In this document: positions 13,023 through 21,448 of the stretch, piece after piece | How the letters are laid out: every line of letters begins with the position of its first letter | Position numbering within the stretch: the first letter of the stretch is position 1 | Assembly (NCBI RefSeq): GCF_000473105.1 | Contig: NZ_KI421498.1 | Span: 1,860,001 to 1,924,000, forward strand | From: Phaeobacter inhibens DSM 16374 | GTDB lineage: Bacteria; Pseudomonadota; Alphaproteobacteria; Rhodobacterales; Rhodobacteraceae | DNA length: 64,000 bases | Reading direction: 5' to 3' | The notes under the pieces: model-generated | What the model was told of the DNA's origin: nothing | The model's input: only the letters and a program-made list of their open reading frames with translations | Databases searched by the model: none | Program-made: the position numbers and the translations under genes

Positions 13023-14945
13023 TTACGAGGGGATGCGCTGCCGCAAATCCTCAATCGCCGCGAACACCAGTTCCGGCTGCGCATAAAGCAGCATGGTCCC
13101 AGCCCGTTTGCTGATACGGATTTGCAGATCCGCACTGCCGGGGCCAAGCGCCGCCTGCAAGCGCTCCGCTGGGGTCACCGTATCTTCACCACCATGCAGA
13201 TATATGGTGGGCGCTGCCTTGGCACTGTGGCGTGTGTCACGCGAGCGCGCTGCCAGCCGCAAATCCGTCTCATATCCGCCGCGCCCATGCTGCATCATCA
13301 TCCTGTGGCTCTGTTCCAGCACGGCGCTCAATCCGGGATCCGCCAGCAATCTCCGATCCGCGCTGTCTTTTGCTATCTGGCGCGAGACCAGTACCTGTGG
13401 TCCTTTCTGACGCACCGACCGGGACCAGCTGCGCACCACCAACGGCAATACCGCCCTGGCATGAACCGCGCTGAGCGCCATGGCGCGCTGATGCCCGCGC
13501 AAAGCTCCGGCCTGCCCTATGCTGGGCAACGGCAGTGTCGCGCCAACACCGACAACTCCGCCTAAACGGTCCCGCAGCCGACGCCCCGCTGCGGCGGTGA
13601 ACATGCAGCCACTGCGATGCCCGAGGAGAATAGGTCGCTCCAGACCCTCGGCATCGATCAGCGCCTCAAGCTGCGTTATGAACAGATCAACAGGATCAGC
13701 CTGCCGCGGCAATCGGTCCGACGCTCCGTATCCACAGCGCAATGGCGCCAGCACCTGCAAACCGCGCGCGCGCAGCATAGGCTGCAACCTCTGCACCCCC
13801 GCGATACCGTCGAAGATCCCGTGAACAAAAATCACCGCCTGCCCACGTTCCGCGCCAAAACGCAGATAGCGCGAACTTAGCCCACACGGCAGAGAGAGCC
13901 ATTTTTGCGGCGGCGAGGCGACCCCTGCGGCGATCTTGTAGTCCTCCACCGTCTGGGCAATCAGATGCGCCAGAAAACGCAGCATTTCCGGACAACTCGG
14001 TGCCGCCGTCTTGGTCAGCATCCGGCCCAGAACAGCCAGCTCGGGACCACGCTGGCCACCTGTGCCTATTCGCAATTCGATCCAATCGTCACTGGTCAGC
14101 AGACGCCGCAGCAGCGACATTTCCTGCTGGCCGAAGCCAAACCGCTTTGCGATCAGGGTTGCGGCCATATCGGACCAGGCGGTCTGCACTTGCTCCACCA
14201 AGAATGCAGGCGCGGCCAGATCTGCCGCTCCGAGGGGGCGCAAAGGCCGATCCACACGCCCCGAACCAATCTGATCAGAACCGGAAAAACCATCGGTCAT
14301 GTTGGAGAAAACCGCACGCCCACCAAGGGGCTGACACATCAGTAGGCGCCCCCCAGCAGCCCGCAAGAGGACAAGCGCGGGGCGCCGCGCACCAGCGTCA
14401 AAGAGGTTTTGCCACTTTGGCAGATCAGCATCCTTGATCTGCAACTTTTCGGACATAAACGGATCAGTGACGCGCCCGCTACCGGGCCAGTCGCCCCCTG
14501 CGGCCAGAACCTCGGCCTCGTGCGAGACCAGTGTCCAATTGCGATCACCGCAAGGAAGCACGGTCTGAAGTTCAGGCCAAAAGCCATGATTTTGCGCGGC
14601 TGCCAATCGACTTCTGAGGTAAATCGCCCTGTCGAAGTGGCGCCCGATCAGAACAGGGCCTGTTGCTTCCCCCTCAGCCGAAAAAACTGAGGTGAGATCT
14701 ATGTCACTCGCCTGTGTCTTGAGACCCTCCCAGCCCACCGTAGCCGCAGTCTGCCTGCTGGCGTGGCCAGAACCAATCGCCGATCGGGAGGCCAGTTCAG
14801 AAACATCATCATAACCGGCCCGGTTCAACCGGTCGCGCCAGGCCTCGGCATTGGCCGCGCCCAGAACCGAAGCATATACTGCGGCTGCCACTGTTTCGTC
14901 TGACAAACCATCTGAAACACTATTATCCCCTGCCGTCTTACCCAC
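13023..14945 (-). CDS. LuxR-type HTH fused to a degenerate alpha/beta hydrolase
   Basis: This is a 640-residue protein. Residues about 265-330 (AKRFGFGQQEMSLLRRLL, ELAVLGRMLTKTAAPSCPE) keep the spacing of a LuxR-type helix-turn-helix of the kind found before C-terminal hydrolases in roseobacters. Residues about 350-640 are an alpha/beta hydrolase fold (VIFVHGIFDG, PLRCGYGASDR, YLHGGEDTVTP). The nucleophile elbow reads GHRSG (residues 442-446) with Arg where Ser is expected. The C-terminal His position is Thr (RAGTMLLY, residue 617), while the acid Asp is kept. It is therefore probably not a working hydrolase but a ligand-sensing transcription factor. The N-terminal 250 residues are unassigned. 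Confidence 0.65.
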   Translation of the reverse strand: MGKTAGDNSVSDGLSDETVAAAVYASVLGAANAEAWRDRLNRAGYDDVSELASRSAIGSGHASRQTAATVGWEGLKTQASDIDLTSVFSAEGEATGPVLIGRHFDRAIYLRSRLAAAQNHGFWPELQTVLPCGDRNWTLVSHEAEVLAAGGDWPGSGRVTDPFMSEKLQIKDADLPKWQNLFDAGARRPALVLLRAAGGRLLMCQPLGGRAVFSNMTDGFSGSDQIGSGRVDRPLRPLGAADLAAPAFLVEQVQTAWSDMAATLIAKRFGFGQQEMSLLRRLLTSDDWIELRIGTGGQRGPELAVLGRMLTKTAAPSCPEMLRFLAHLIAQTVEDYKIAAGVASPPQKWLSLPCGLSSRYLRFGAERGQAVIFVHGIFDGIAGVQRLQPMLRARGLQVLAPLRCGYGASDRLPRQADPVDLFITQLEALIDAEGLERPILLGHRSGCMFTAAAGRRLRDRLGGVVGVGATLPLPSIGQAGALRGHQRAMALSAVHARAVLPLVVRSWSRSVRQKGPQVLVSRQIAKDSADRRLLADPGLSAVLEQSHRMMMQHGRGGYETDLRLAARSRDTRHSAKAAPTIYLHGGEDTVTPAERLQAALGPGSADLQIRISKRAGTMLLYAQPELVFAAIEDLRQRIPS

Positions 14946-15351
14946 GGCCCCTCCTCAGCAACATACACAGGCAAAACGCCCGTCACTTTGCAAACCTGCA
15001 GCGATCAAACGCGTGCAGGACAACCACAATTAGCCCTGATCTCACCAAAGCAGCAGCGTGCCTTGGTCAGGGTTCCATCCCCCAATTGGCCAAACGCTCC
15101 GGCAGCAGCACTGTGAGCGCTCCCCGGAACGCACCATCCGTATCGGAACGCACCATCTGTGCGCTCCGGTACTTTGTTGACGCGGCAAAACCCAAAATTT
15201 TGAGGACTTCGTGAAAATTTTGGTGACCGTAGAATAAACGGGCCACACATATCAATCATTTTTTCGCGTCAAGGTAGAATAACTTAGGACCACGACCTAC
15301 GGCACGTCTCAAACGCAGATCTCCGCATCCAAGAGTAGCCCCGACTACTGG
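14946..15351. other. 406-base intergenic region with short direct repeats
   Basis: No convincing gene lies here. A 14-base direct repeat CGGAACGCACCATC occurs at 15125-15138 and 15144-15157, and an AAAATTTT-rich inverted stretch (CCAAAATTTT and AAAATTTTGG) at about 15190-15220. The region separates the start of the HTH-hydrolase gene from the end of the HIT gene, so it holds the former's promoter. No firm -35/-10 pair was identified. Confidence 0.5.
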
Positions 15352-15786
15352 TCAACTTGCAGCTATTGCCGCACGCATTTTTTCGGCGTGCTCGGATAAG
15401 ACGCCGGGGTCTGCCATAATACCCGGTGGCCGCACCGTGTCCCCGCCGCGACGGGGAAGGATATGGAAATGGAGATGGAAAACCTCCTGCCCCCCTTCAG
15501 CCTCATTGAACTGCTGCACCGTGACGCCCTGCGCATCGAACGCGCGCATCGCAACATGGCTCATCTTCTGCGCCGTGGCCATCACAGCGGCCAGCTGCTC
15601 AGCTGAAGCATCCAGCAGATTGCGGCACGGCGTCTTGGGGATGACCAGCATATGACCGTCAGATCGAGGCATGATATCCATAAAGACGAAGGTCGCCTCA
15701 TCCTCATACACTTTGTAAGAAGGAAGCTCTCCGCGCAGAATTTTCGCGAAGATATTGTTTGGATCGTATTGCGCCACTATCTGCAC
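15352..15786 (-). CDS. HIT-family nucleotide hydrolase
   Basis: This 144-residue protein has the histidine-triad motif HLHFHILP (about residue 103). The N-terminal NNIFAKILRGELPSYKVYED and VIPKTPCRNLLDA are typical of Hint/HinT-branch proteins that cleave adenosine phosphoramidates or acyl-AMPs. Length is about 20-30 residues more than E. coli HinT, with a C-terminal helical extension. It is transcribed away from ctaD. Its exact substrate is unknown. Confidence 0.9.
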   Translation of the reverse strand: MQIVAQYDPNNIFAKILRGELPSYKVYEDEATFVFMDIMPRSDGHMLVIPKTPCRNLLDASAEQLAAVMATAQKMSHVAMRAFDAQGVTVQQFNEAEGGQEVFHLHFHILPRRGGDTVRPPGIMADPGVLSEHAEKMRAAIAAS

Positions 15787-15979
15787 TCCGTGAGGTCGTC
15801 AGATGGACTTTCGCGCCGCTGGCCATCAGGGTCAAGCGCGCCACGGCATCTTGATTGACAAAACAGTATCGCGTTGCGGTATTGGCGATGAATTATGCGG
15901 GCGCCAAAACGCAGGCCGGCCCGCGACACCCGACGGGAGTCCGTGCAGCCCGAAACGGAGCTGCCCGCGACAATTATTC

Positions 15980-15993
15980 TTGATCCATATCAA
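15980..15993 (+). promoter_or_regulatory. FNR/FnrL box upstream of ctaD
   Basis: TTGATCCATATCAA is a perfect FNR-type palindrome (TTGAT-N4-ATCAA) 107 bases before the ctaD start. In Rhodobacteraceae FnrL responds to oxygen, and a site here would let it down-regulate the low-affinity aa3 oxidase when oxygen is scarce. The remaining part of the 313-base HIT-ctaD gap has a TTGACA at about 15854 but no clear -10. Confidence 0.75.
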
Positions 15994-16099
15994 ACTCCGC
16001 CATTGAAGGCCTGTTGCGGGCGAACTAAAACGCAAGATGAGTCTAGGCCCACCTATACGGTTTTTTGGGGCCTATCGTTATGCAACAGGAGGCACCTTA

Positions 16100-17773
16100 A
16101 TGGCAGATGCAGCCATTCATGGTCACGGCCACGAAGACGAGCGCGGTTTCTTTACCCGCTGGTTCATGAGCACGAACCATAAGGATATCGGCATTCTCTA
16201 CCTGATCGTTTCGGCGATCGTTGGTTTCATCTCCGTCGCGTTCACCGTTTATATGCGGCTTGAACTGATGGATCCCGGCGTTCAGTACATGTGCCTCGAA
16301 GGTGCACGTCTTTTTGCAGATGCGTCTGCGGAATGTACCCCCAATGGGCACCTCTGGAACGTTTTGATCACCGGCCACGGCATCCTGATGATGTTCTTCG
16401 TGGTTATTCCCGCGCTTTTCGGCGGGTTCGGCAACTACTTCATGCCCTTGCAGATCGGCGCGCCGGACATGGCGTTCCCGCGGATGAACAACCTGTCGTT
16501 CTGGATGTATGTCGCGGGTACCTCGCTGGCGGTTGCCTCGGTCCTCGCACCGGGCGGCAACGATCAGGCCGGTTCCGGCGTCGGCTGGGTTCTCTACCCG
16601 CCGCTGTCCACCAACGAAGGCGGCTTCTCCATGGACCTGGCGATCTTCGCCGTTCACGTCTCTGGTGCGTCCTCGATCCTGGGTGCGATCAACATGATCA
16701 CCACCTTCCTGAACATGCGTGCCCCTGGCATGACCCTGTTCAAGGTGCCGCTGTTCTCCTGGTCGATCTTCGTCACCTCCTGGCTGATCCTGCTGTCCCT
16801 GCCGGTTCTGGCGGGTGCGATCACCATGCTGCTGATGGACCGTAACTTTGGGTTCACCTTCTTTGACCCTGCCGGCGGCGGCGACCCGATCCTGTATCAG
16901 CACATCCTGTGGTTCTTTGGCCATCCGGAAGTGTACATCGTGATTCTGCCGGGTTTTGGCATCATCTCCCACGTGATCGCGACCTTCGCACGCAAGCCGG
17001 TCTTCGGCTATCTGCCGATGGTCTGGGCGATCATCGCGATTGGTGTTCTGGGCTTCGTCGTATGGGCGCACCACATGTACACCGTCGGTATGTCGCTGAA
17101 CCAGCAGGCCTACTTTATGCTGGCCACAATGGTCATCGCGGTTCCGACCGGGGTTAAGGTGTTCTCCTGGATCGCCACCATGTGGGGCGGCTCGATCGAG
17201 TTCAAAGCACCTATGATGTTTGCGTTCGGCTTCCTGTTCCTGTTCACCGTTGGTGGTGTGACCGGTGTGGTTCTGTCGCAGGCGTCGGTCGACCGTGCTT
17301 ATCACGACACCTATTATGTGGTTGCGCATTTCCACTACGTGATGTCGCTGGGCGCTGTCTTCGCGATCTTCTCGGGCATCTACTTCTATTTCGGCAAGAT
17401 GACCGGTCGTCAGTACAACGAGCTGGGCGCCCAGATCCACTTCTGGATGTTCTTCATCGGCGCAAACCTGACTTTCTTCCCGCAGCACTTCCTCGGGCGT
17501 CAGGGCATGCCGCGTCGTTACATCGACTATCCGGAGGGCTTCGCCTACTGGAACAAGATCTCGTCCTATGGCGCGTTCCTGTCCTTTGCATCGTTCCTGC
17601 TGTTCTTTGGCGTTGTGATCTACTCGCTGCTGCGTGGCGCTCGCATCACCCAGAACAACTACTGGAACGAATATGCCGACACGCTGGAGTGGACCCTGCC
17701 CTCTCCGCCGCCAGAGCATACCTTCGAAATCCTGCCCAAGCAGGAAGACTGGGATCGCTCCCATTCGCACTAG
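16100..17773 (+). CDS. ctaD: Cytochrome c oxidase subunit I, aa3 type
   Basis: This 557-residue protein starts at 16100 after AGGAGG; longer upstream frames are discarded. It is a polytopic inner-membrane protein with twelve expected helices. Features seen: [14 protein letters not shown] near the N-terminus, [12 protein letters not shown] with a heme a ligand His, the CuB/tyrosine site [28 protein letters not shown] for the CuB histidines, and the heme ligand pair in [13 protein letters not shown]. It reduces oxygen to water and pumps protons. Subunits II and III and assembly genes lie in a separate cluster at 60.4-64 kb. An FNR box upstream suggests oxygen control and a strong terminator follows. 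Confidence 0.97.
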   Translation: MADAAIHGHGHEDERGFFTRWFMSTNHKDIGILYLIVSAIVGFISVAFTVYMRLELMDPGVQYMCLEGARLFADASAECTPNGHLWNVLITGHGILMMFFVVIPALFGGFGNYFMPLQIGAPDMAFPRMNNLSFWMYVAGTSLAVASVLAPGGNDQAGSGVGWVLYPPLSTNEGGFSMDLAIFAVHVSGASSILGAINMITTFLNMRAPGMTLFKVPLFSWSIFVTSWLILLSLPVLAGAITMLLMDRNFGFTFFDPAGGGDPILYQHILWFFGHPEVYIVILPGFGIISHVIATFARKPVFGYLPMVWAIIAIGVLGFVVWAHHMYTVGMSLNQQAYFMLATMVIAVPTGVKVFSWIATMWGGSIEFKAPMMFAFGFLFLFTVGGVTGVVLSQASVDRAYHDTYYVVAHFHYVMSLGAVFAIFSGIYFYFGKMTGRQYNELGAQIHFWMFFIGANLTFFPQHFLGRQGMPRRYIDYPEGFAYWNKISSYGAFLSFASFLLFFGVVIYSLLRGARITQNNYWNEYADTLEWTLPSPPPEHTFEILPKQEDWDRSHSH

Positions 17774-17799
17774 GGTGCTGATGAGCTGAAACACCGGCA

Positions 17800-17832
17800 G
17801 GCCCCGAAGCACCCGCTTCGGGGCCTTCTTCT
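17800..17832 (+). terminator. Rho-independent terminator after ctaD
   Basis: GGCCCCGAAGC (17800-17810) pairs perfectly with GCTTCGGGGCC (17815-17825) over a four-base loop, followed by TTCTTCTT, 27 bases after the ctaD stop. Confidence 0.9.
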
Positions 17833-17916
17833 TGGCATCAGCACATCCTCGCACATTGCTGAAGATGTCTGCCCCGGAGTGCTGGACAGCCTCTGCCGAG
17901 ACGCTAAATTCACGCC

Positions 17917-18402
17917 ATGCCCTACCAATGGACCACCGCCCGGACTGACAGTCACCAAGAGCTGCATCTTTGGCCGTATCAATCGCTGCCACCGGAGGGG
18001 TATGTGCGTTTTCTCGGAACGCTCGCTGCGCTGATCACCATTCCGATGATCCCGCTCCTCGGCAGCGCTGCGCTATGGGGCGTTCTGCCCTTTGTGACTG
18101 CCACGCTGTTTGCGGTAAAATGGGCGCTGGACCGCAGCCGCCGCGACCGTCATGTGCTGGAGGTGCTGACCCTTGACCCAAGCGAAGCGCACCTGGAGCG
18201 CATCAATCCGACTGGCAAGAGGCAGAACTGGAGCTGCAATCGGTATTGGACCGAGGTCGAGTTGCACACAGATGATGGCCCGGTTCCCAACTATGTCACC
18301 CTGCGCGGCAGCGGTCGCGAGGTGGAAATCGGTGCCTTCCTGTCAGAGGATGAACGCAAGGCGCTCTATGATGAGTTGCAGGCCGCATTTCGCAAGGCAT
18401 GA
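17917..18402 (+). CDS. DUF2244 membrane protein
   Basis: This 161-residue protein is of the DUF2244 family, often found next to cytochrome oxidase genes in alphaproteobacteria. Two hydrophobic segments lie at about residues 32-70 (FLGTLAALITIPMIPLLG, AALWGVLPFVTATLFAV) and a soluble C-terminal beta domain follows (EVLTLDPSEAHLERI, CNRYWTEVEL, YVTLRGSGREVEIGAFLSED). The short E/D-rich end LYDELQAAFRKA is typical. Its function is unknown. It is separated from ctaD by a terminator, so it likely has its own promoter. Confidence 0.85.
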   Translation: MPYQWTTARTDSHQELHLWPYQSLPPEGYVRFLGTLAALITIPMIPLLGSAALWGVLPFVTATLFAVKWALDRSRRDRHVLEVLTLDPSEAHLERINPTGKRQNWSCNRYWTEVELHTDDGPVPNYVTLRGSGREVEIGAFLSEDERKALYDELQAAFRKA

Positions 18403-18626
18403 CAGGCCTTCGACCTGCAGCCCTTTGACATAGACACTCAGCCCGGCTATGGCTGCCATATGACCAATGCAAACCTGATCTTTTCGACCGTCTATTATCC
18501 GCTGTTTCCATAACGGCGGACGCATTCTCATTTCTTTGATGTTTATCCCGCCGCGATCCGGCGGTCTTAGGCATCATCTCCCATCCTTTCCATCGGCATC
18601 GCGGCACAGACCGGAGCCCGATTTCG

Positions 18627-19412
18627 ATGCCCCAACCTCCTCAATTCTCCCGTATAGGCCTGATCGGCTTTGGTGCCTTCGGGCGGCTGATTGCCCGTCA
18701 CCTGTCACCGCTGCTGCCGATCTGCGTATATGATCCGGTACAAACCGATGAGAGACCACGCCACCCATCGCTTCGGTTCGTCTCCCTCGCTGAGACCGCC
18801 GCTTGTCCCTTGGTGATCCTCGCCGTGCCTGTTGGCGCGATGGAACCGCTATGCCACACGCTTGCGCCACTGGTCAGGCCCGGGACATGGGTCCTGGATG
18901 TCGGATCGGTGAAAATGGCCCCCGCCGACGTGATGCAACGCGTCCTGCCACCAGAGGTCAATCTGCTTGGCACCCATCCGCTCTTTGGTCCCGAAAGCAC
19001 CCGGCAGGGGCTCGCGGGTCAGAAAATCGCGCTCTGCCCCCTCCGCGGCGGTCGCCCGTTGCGCTTGGCGGCAGTGCTACGGCATATCTTCCGGCTTGAA
19101 GTGATCTGGACCACGCCCGAAGCGCATGATCGTGAACTGGCGACGGTACAGGGGCTGACCCACCTGATCGCCCAGGCCCTCAATCAGGTTGCGCCGGAGA
19201 CCCTGCGGATGACCACCGCCAGTTTCGAGCTGATGCAGCAGGCCAGCCGGATGGTAACCGGAGATGCCCCCGGTGTGCTGGAGGCCATCCTGCGCGACAA
19301 TCCGTTTGCGGCAGACATACGGGACAGCTTCCTAGAGCGCGCCGCCGACCTAGGCCGACACCCCGTCACGCCTCGCACACAACAAAGCCCGCCAAACGCG
19401 GCGGGCTTCTGA
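18627..19412 (+). CDS. Prephenate/arogenate dehydrogenase-like protein (TyrA family)
   Basis: This 261-residue protein begins with a Rossmann NAD(P) site, GLIGFGAFGRLIARHL (about residues 11-26). It continues with VILAVPVGAM, VLDVGSVKMAPADVM and GTHPLFGPES (about residue 112), the TyrA signature around the substrate His. The C-terminal helical region (VQGLTHLIAQALN, TTASFELMQQ) fits the dimerisation part. It lacks chorismate mutase and ACT domains, so it would be a monofunctional enzyme of tyrosine synthesis. It is shorter than many TyrA proteins (about 290-310), so substrate choice is uncertain. Confidence 0.8.
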   Translation: MPQPPQFSRIGLIGFGAFGRLIARHLSPLLPICVYDPVQTDERPRHPSLRFVSLAETAACPLVILAVPVGAMEPLCHTLAPLVRPGTWVLDVGSVKMAPADVMQRVLPPEVNLLGTHPLFGPESTRQGLAGQKIALCPLRGGRPLRLAAVLRHIFRLEVIWTTPEAHDRELATVQGLTHLIAQALNQVAPETLRMTTASFELMQQASRMVTGDAPGVLEAILRDNPFAADIRDSFLERAADLGRHPVTPRTQQSPPNAAGF

Positions 19413-19415
19413 TCT
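19385..19415 (+). terminator. Terminator overlapping the 3' end of the tyrA-like gene
   Basis: AAGCCCGCC (19385-19393) and GGCGGGCTT (19400-19408) form a nine-pair stem whose second arm runs into the last codons before the TGA at 19410-19412. The T-tract is short (TTCTG), so its strength is unsure. It could also serve the convergent yqeY-like gene. Confidence 0.6.
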
Positions 19416-19445
19416 CTACACCGATATCCGCCAGTCAGCGGCAGG

Positions 19446-19919
19446 TCAGCAATCGCCCCCTTGGCAAAGCTGATCCTTGACCAGTGGGCCAACCTTGCCG
19501 AAATCCATCTGGCCGGTGTATTTGCCCTTCAGCGCGCCCATCACCTTTCCCATATCCCGGATCGATTGGGCACCGGTGTCGACAACAGCGGCCTTTACGG
19601 CCTCCGCCACCTCGTCATCGCTCAACTGTTTGGGCAGGAATTCTTCGATGATTGAAATCTCGCCCAATTCACGCTCGGCCAGATCCAGCCGCCCGCCCTC
19701 TTCATAGGCGCGCGCGCTTTCATTGCGCTGCTTGGTCATCTTACCTAGAATCGCGAGGATCTCAGCATCGCCGATCCCACCCGCTTCGCCATCCACCCGC
19801 TCGGCAATTTCGCGGTCCTTGATCGCGGCATTGATCAGACGCAGGGTTGCCAGTCGGGCTGCTGCGCGGTCCTTCATGGCCTGTTTCAGGGCCATATTGA
19901 CCCGAGTTCGCGTATCCAT
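19446..19919 (-). CDS. GatB/YqeY domain protein
   Basis: This 157-residue protein matches the YqeY family: TRVNMALKQAMKDRAAARLATL at the N-terminus, then RLINAAIKDREIA, ILGKMTKQRNESARAYEEGG, EISIIEEFLPKQLSDDEV and IRDMGKVMGALKGKYTGQMD. It shares the helical tail domain of the GatB amidotransferase that binds tRNA, but its own role is not settled. It lies head to head with carA about 230 bases apart, a common alphaproteobacterial arrangement. Confidence 0.93.
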   Translation of the reverse strand: MDTRTRVNMALKQAMKDRAAARLATLRLINAAIKDREIAERVDGEAGGIGDAEILAILGKMTKQRNESARAYEEGGRLDLAERELGEISIIEEFLPKQLSDDEVAEAVKAAVVDTGAQSIRDMGKVMGALKGKYTGQMDFGKVGPLVKDQLCQGGDC

Positions 19920-20148
19920 TTATCTGTCCATTCCCACGGAGTCGGAAGCCGGATCTTTACCTAATGTGGTAGGGCAATTCAAGTTGCGGCCTTTCGAATG
20001 ACGTTGGGGCACTCCCAAGCGGCCATCAAACGCGCAGCCGAGCCAGAAGACTGCCCGAACACCGCCGTATCACGTCCACGCAGGCTTGACGCCTTGCGGC
20101 CCTCCCCTTACAAGCCCATGAATTTTGCCCAGATTGGAGAGTCGCGCC

Positions 20149-21312
20149 ATGGCCGATACCGTCACGCCCAAACCCACCGCATGTTTGGCGCTCGCAGATG
20201 GCACCATCTTTTACGGAAACGGCTTCGGAGCATACGGCGAAACAGTTGCAGAACTGTGCTTCAACACCGCCATGACCGGCTATCAGGAGATCATGACTGA
20301 TCCCTCCTATGCTGGGCAGATCGTAACCTTCACTTTCCCTCATATCGGCAATACCGGCGTCACCCCGGAAGACGACGAAACCGCTGACCCGGTCGCGGCA
20401 GGCATGGTGGTGAAATGGGATCCGACACTGGCCTCCAACTGGCGCGCCACCGAAGAGCTGAAAGACTGGCTGACCCGGACCAACCGTATCGCAATCGGCG
20501 GCATTGACACCCGCCGGCTCACCCGCGCAATCCGCCAGCTCGGCGCGCCGCATGTGGCACTGGCCCATGACCCTGACGGCAACTTCGACATCGAAGCCCT
20601 TGTCGCCAAGGCCCGCGCATGGTCCGGTCTGGAAGGACTGGATCTGGCCAAAGACGTGACCTGCTCCCAGAGTTACCGCTGGGATGAGATGCGGTGGGCT
20701 TGGCCTGAGGGCTACACCCGGCAGGAGGCCCCGAAGCATAAAGTCGTCGCCATCGACTATGGCGCGAAACGCAACATCCTGCGGTGCCTTGCTTCTGCAG
20801 GATGCGACGTTACCGTGCTGCCCGCCTCCGCCACCGCTGAGGAGGTGCTGGCGCACAGCCCTGATGGTGTCTTCCTCTCCAATGGCCCCGGTGATCCCGC
20901 CGCCACAGGTGAATATGCCGTGCCGATGATCCAGCAGATCCTCGACACCACCGATCTGCCAATGTTCGGGATCTGCCTCGGCCACCAGATGCTGGCGCTG
21001 GCGCTTGGCGGCAAGACCGTCAAGATGAACCACGGCCATCACGGCGCCAATCACCCGGTGAAGGAAAACGCCACCGGCAAGGTTGAGATCACCTCAATGA
21101 ACCATGGCTTTGCCGTGGACGGTCAGAGCCTGCCCGATGGCGTTGAAGAGACCCATGTCTCACTGTTTGACGGCTCCAACTGTGGTATTCGCATCTCAGA
21201 TCGTCCGGTTTATTCCGTCCAGCACCACCCGGAGGCCAGCCCCGGACCGCAGGACAGTTTCTACCTGTTTGAGCGTTTCGCCGAAGCGATGGCAGCGCGC
21301 AAATCCGCGTAA
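20149..21312 (+). CDS. carA: Carbamoyl-phosphate synthase small subunit
   Basis: This 387-residue protein starts at 20149 with GGAG nine bases upstream. The N-terminal CPSase small domain has LALADGTIFYGNGFGAYGET and FNTAMTGYQEIMTDPSYAGQ. The C-terminal class I glutamine amidotransferase has the nucleophile in FGICLGHQMLALALGG (about residue 270) and the His-Glu pair in VQHHPEASPGPQD. It supplies ammonia from glutamine to CarB for carbamoyl phosphate, feeding arginine and pyrimidine synthesis. carB is not in the window. Confidence 0.97.
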   Translation: MADTVTPKPTACLALADGTIFYGNGFGAYGETVAELCFNTAMTGYQEIMTDPSYAGQIVTFTFPHIGNTGVTPEDDETADPVAAGMVVKWDPTLASNWRATEELKDWLTRTNRIAIGGIDTRRLTRAIRQLGAPHVALAHDPDGNFDIEALVAKARAWSGLEGLDLAKDVTCSQSYRWDEMRWAWPEGYTRQEAPKHKVVAIDYGAKRNILRCLASAGCDVTVLPASATAEEVLAHSPDGVFLSNGPGDPAATGEYAVPMIQQILDTTDLPMFGICLGHQMLALALGGKTVKMNHGHHGANHPVKENATGKVEITSMNHGFAVDGQSLPDGVEETHVSLFDGSNCGIRISDRPVYSVQHHPEASPGPQDSFYLFERFAEAMAARKSA

Positions 21313-21351
21313 ACCTACACAGCTTTAGATAAGCCTGCGCAAAAAATACAG

Positions 21352-21377
21352 ATCCATGGCGAGTTTTCGCCATGGAT
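21352..21377. other. Perfect 11-bp hairpin between carA and the GT2 gene
   Basis: ATCCATGGCGA (21352-21362), loop GTTT, TCGCCATGGAT (21367-21377). No T-tract follows on the plus strand (AACAGGGG), while GATCTG lies on the other side. It could be an RNA stability or attenuation element, a weak terminator for carA, or a protein-binding palindrome. Confidence 0.5.
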
Positions 21378-21448
21378 AACAGGGGTCTGGACAATAGCCC
21401 CGGGAAAAATCTCTTGCCCGAATCCAAGACCGCATAAACTGTTCAGTC

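Noticed and set aside
15125-15157. Fourteen-base direct repeat upstream of the HTH-hydrolase gene as an operator
   Set aside because: It is only two copies, not palindromic and not placed against a recognisable promoter; noted as a repeat but not claimed as a site.
16097-17992. A 631-codon minus-strand frame opposite ctaD
   Set aside because: Shadow of the strongly conserved ctaD coding frame; composition is typical of antisense frames and there is no promoter or binding site.
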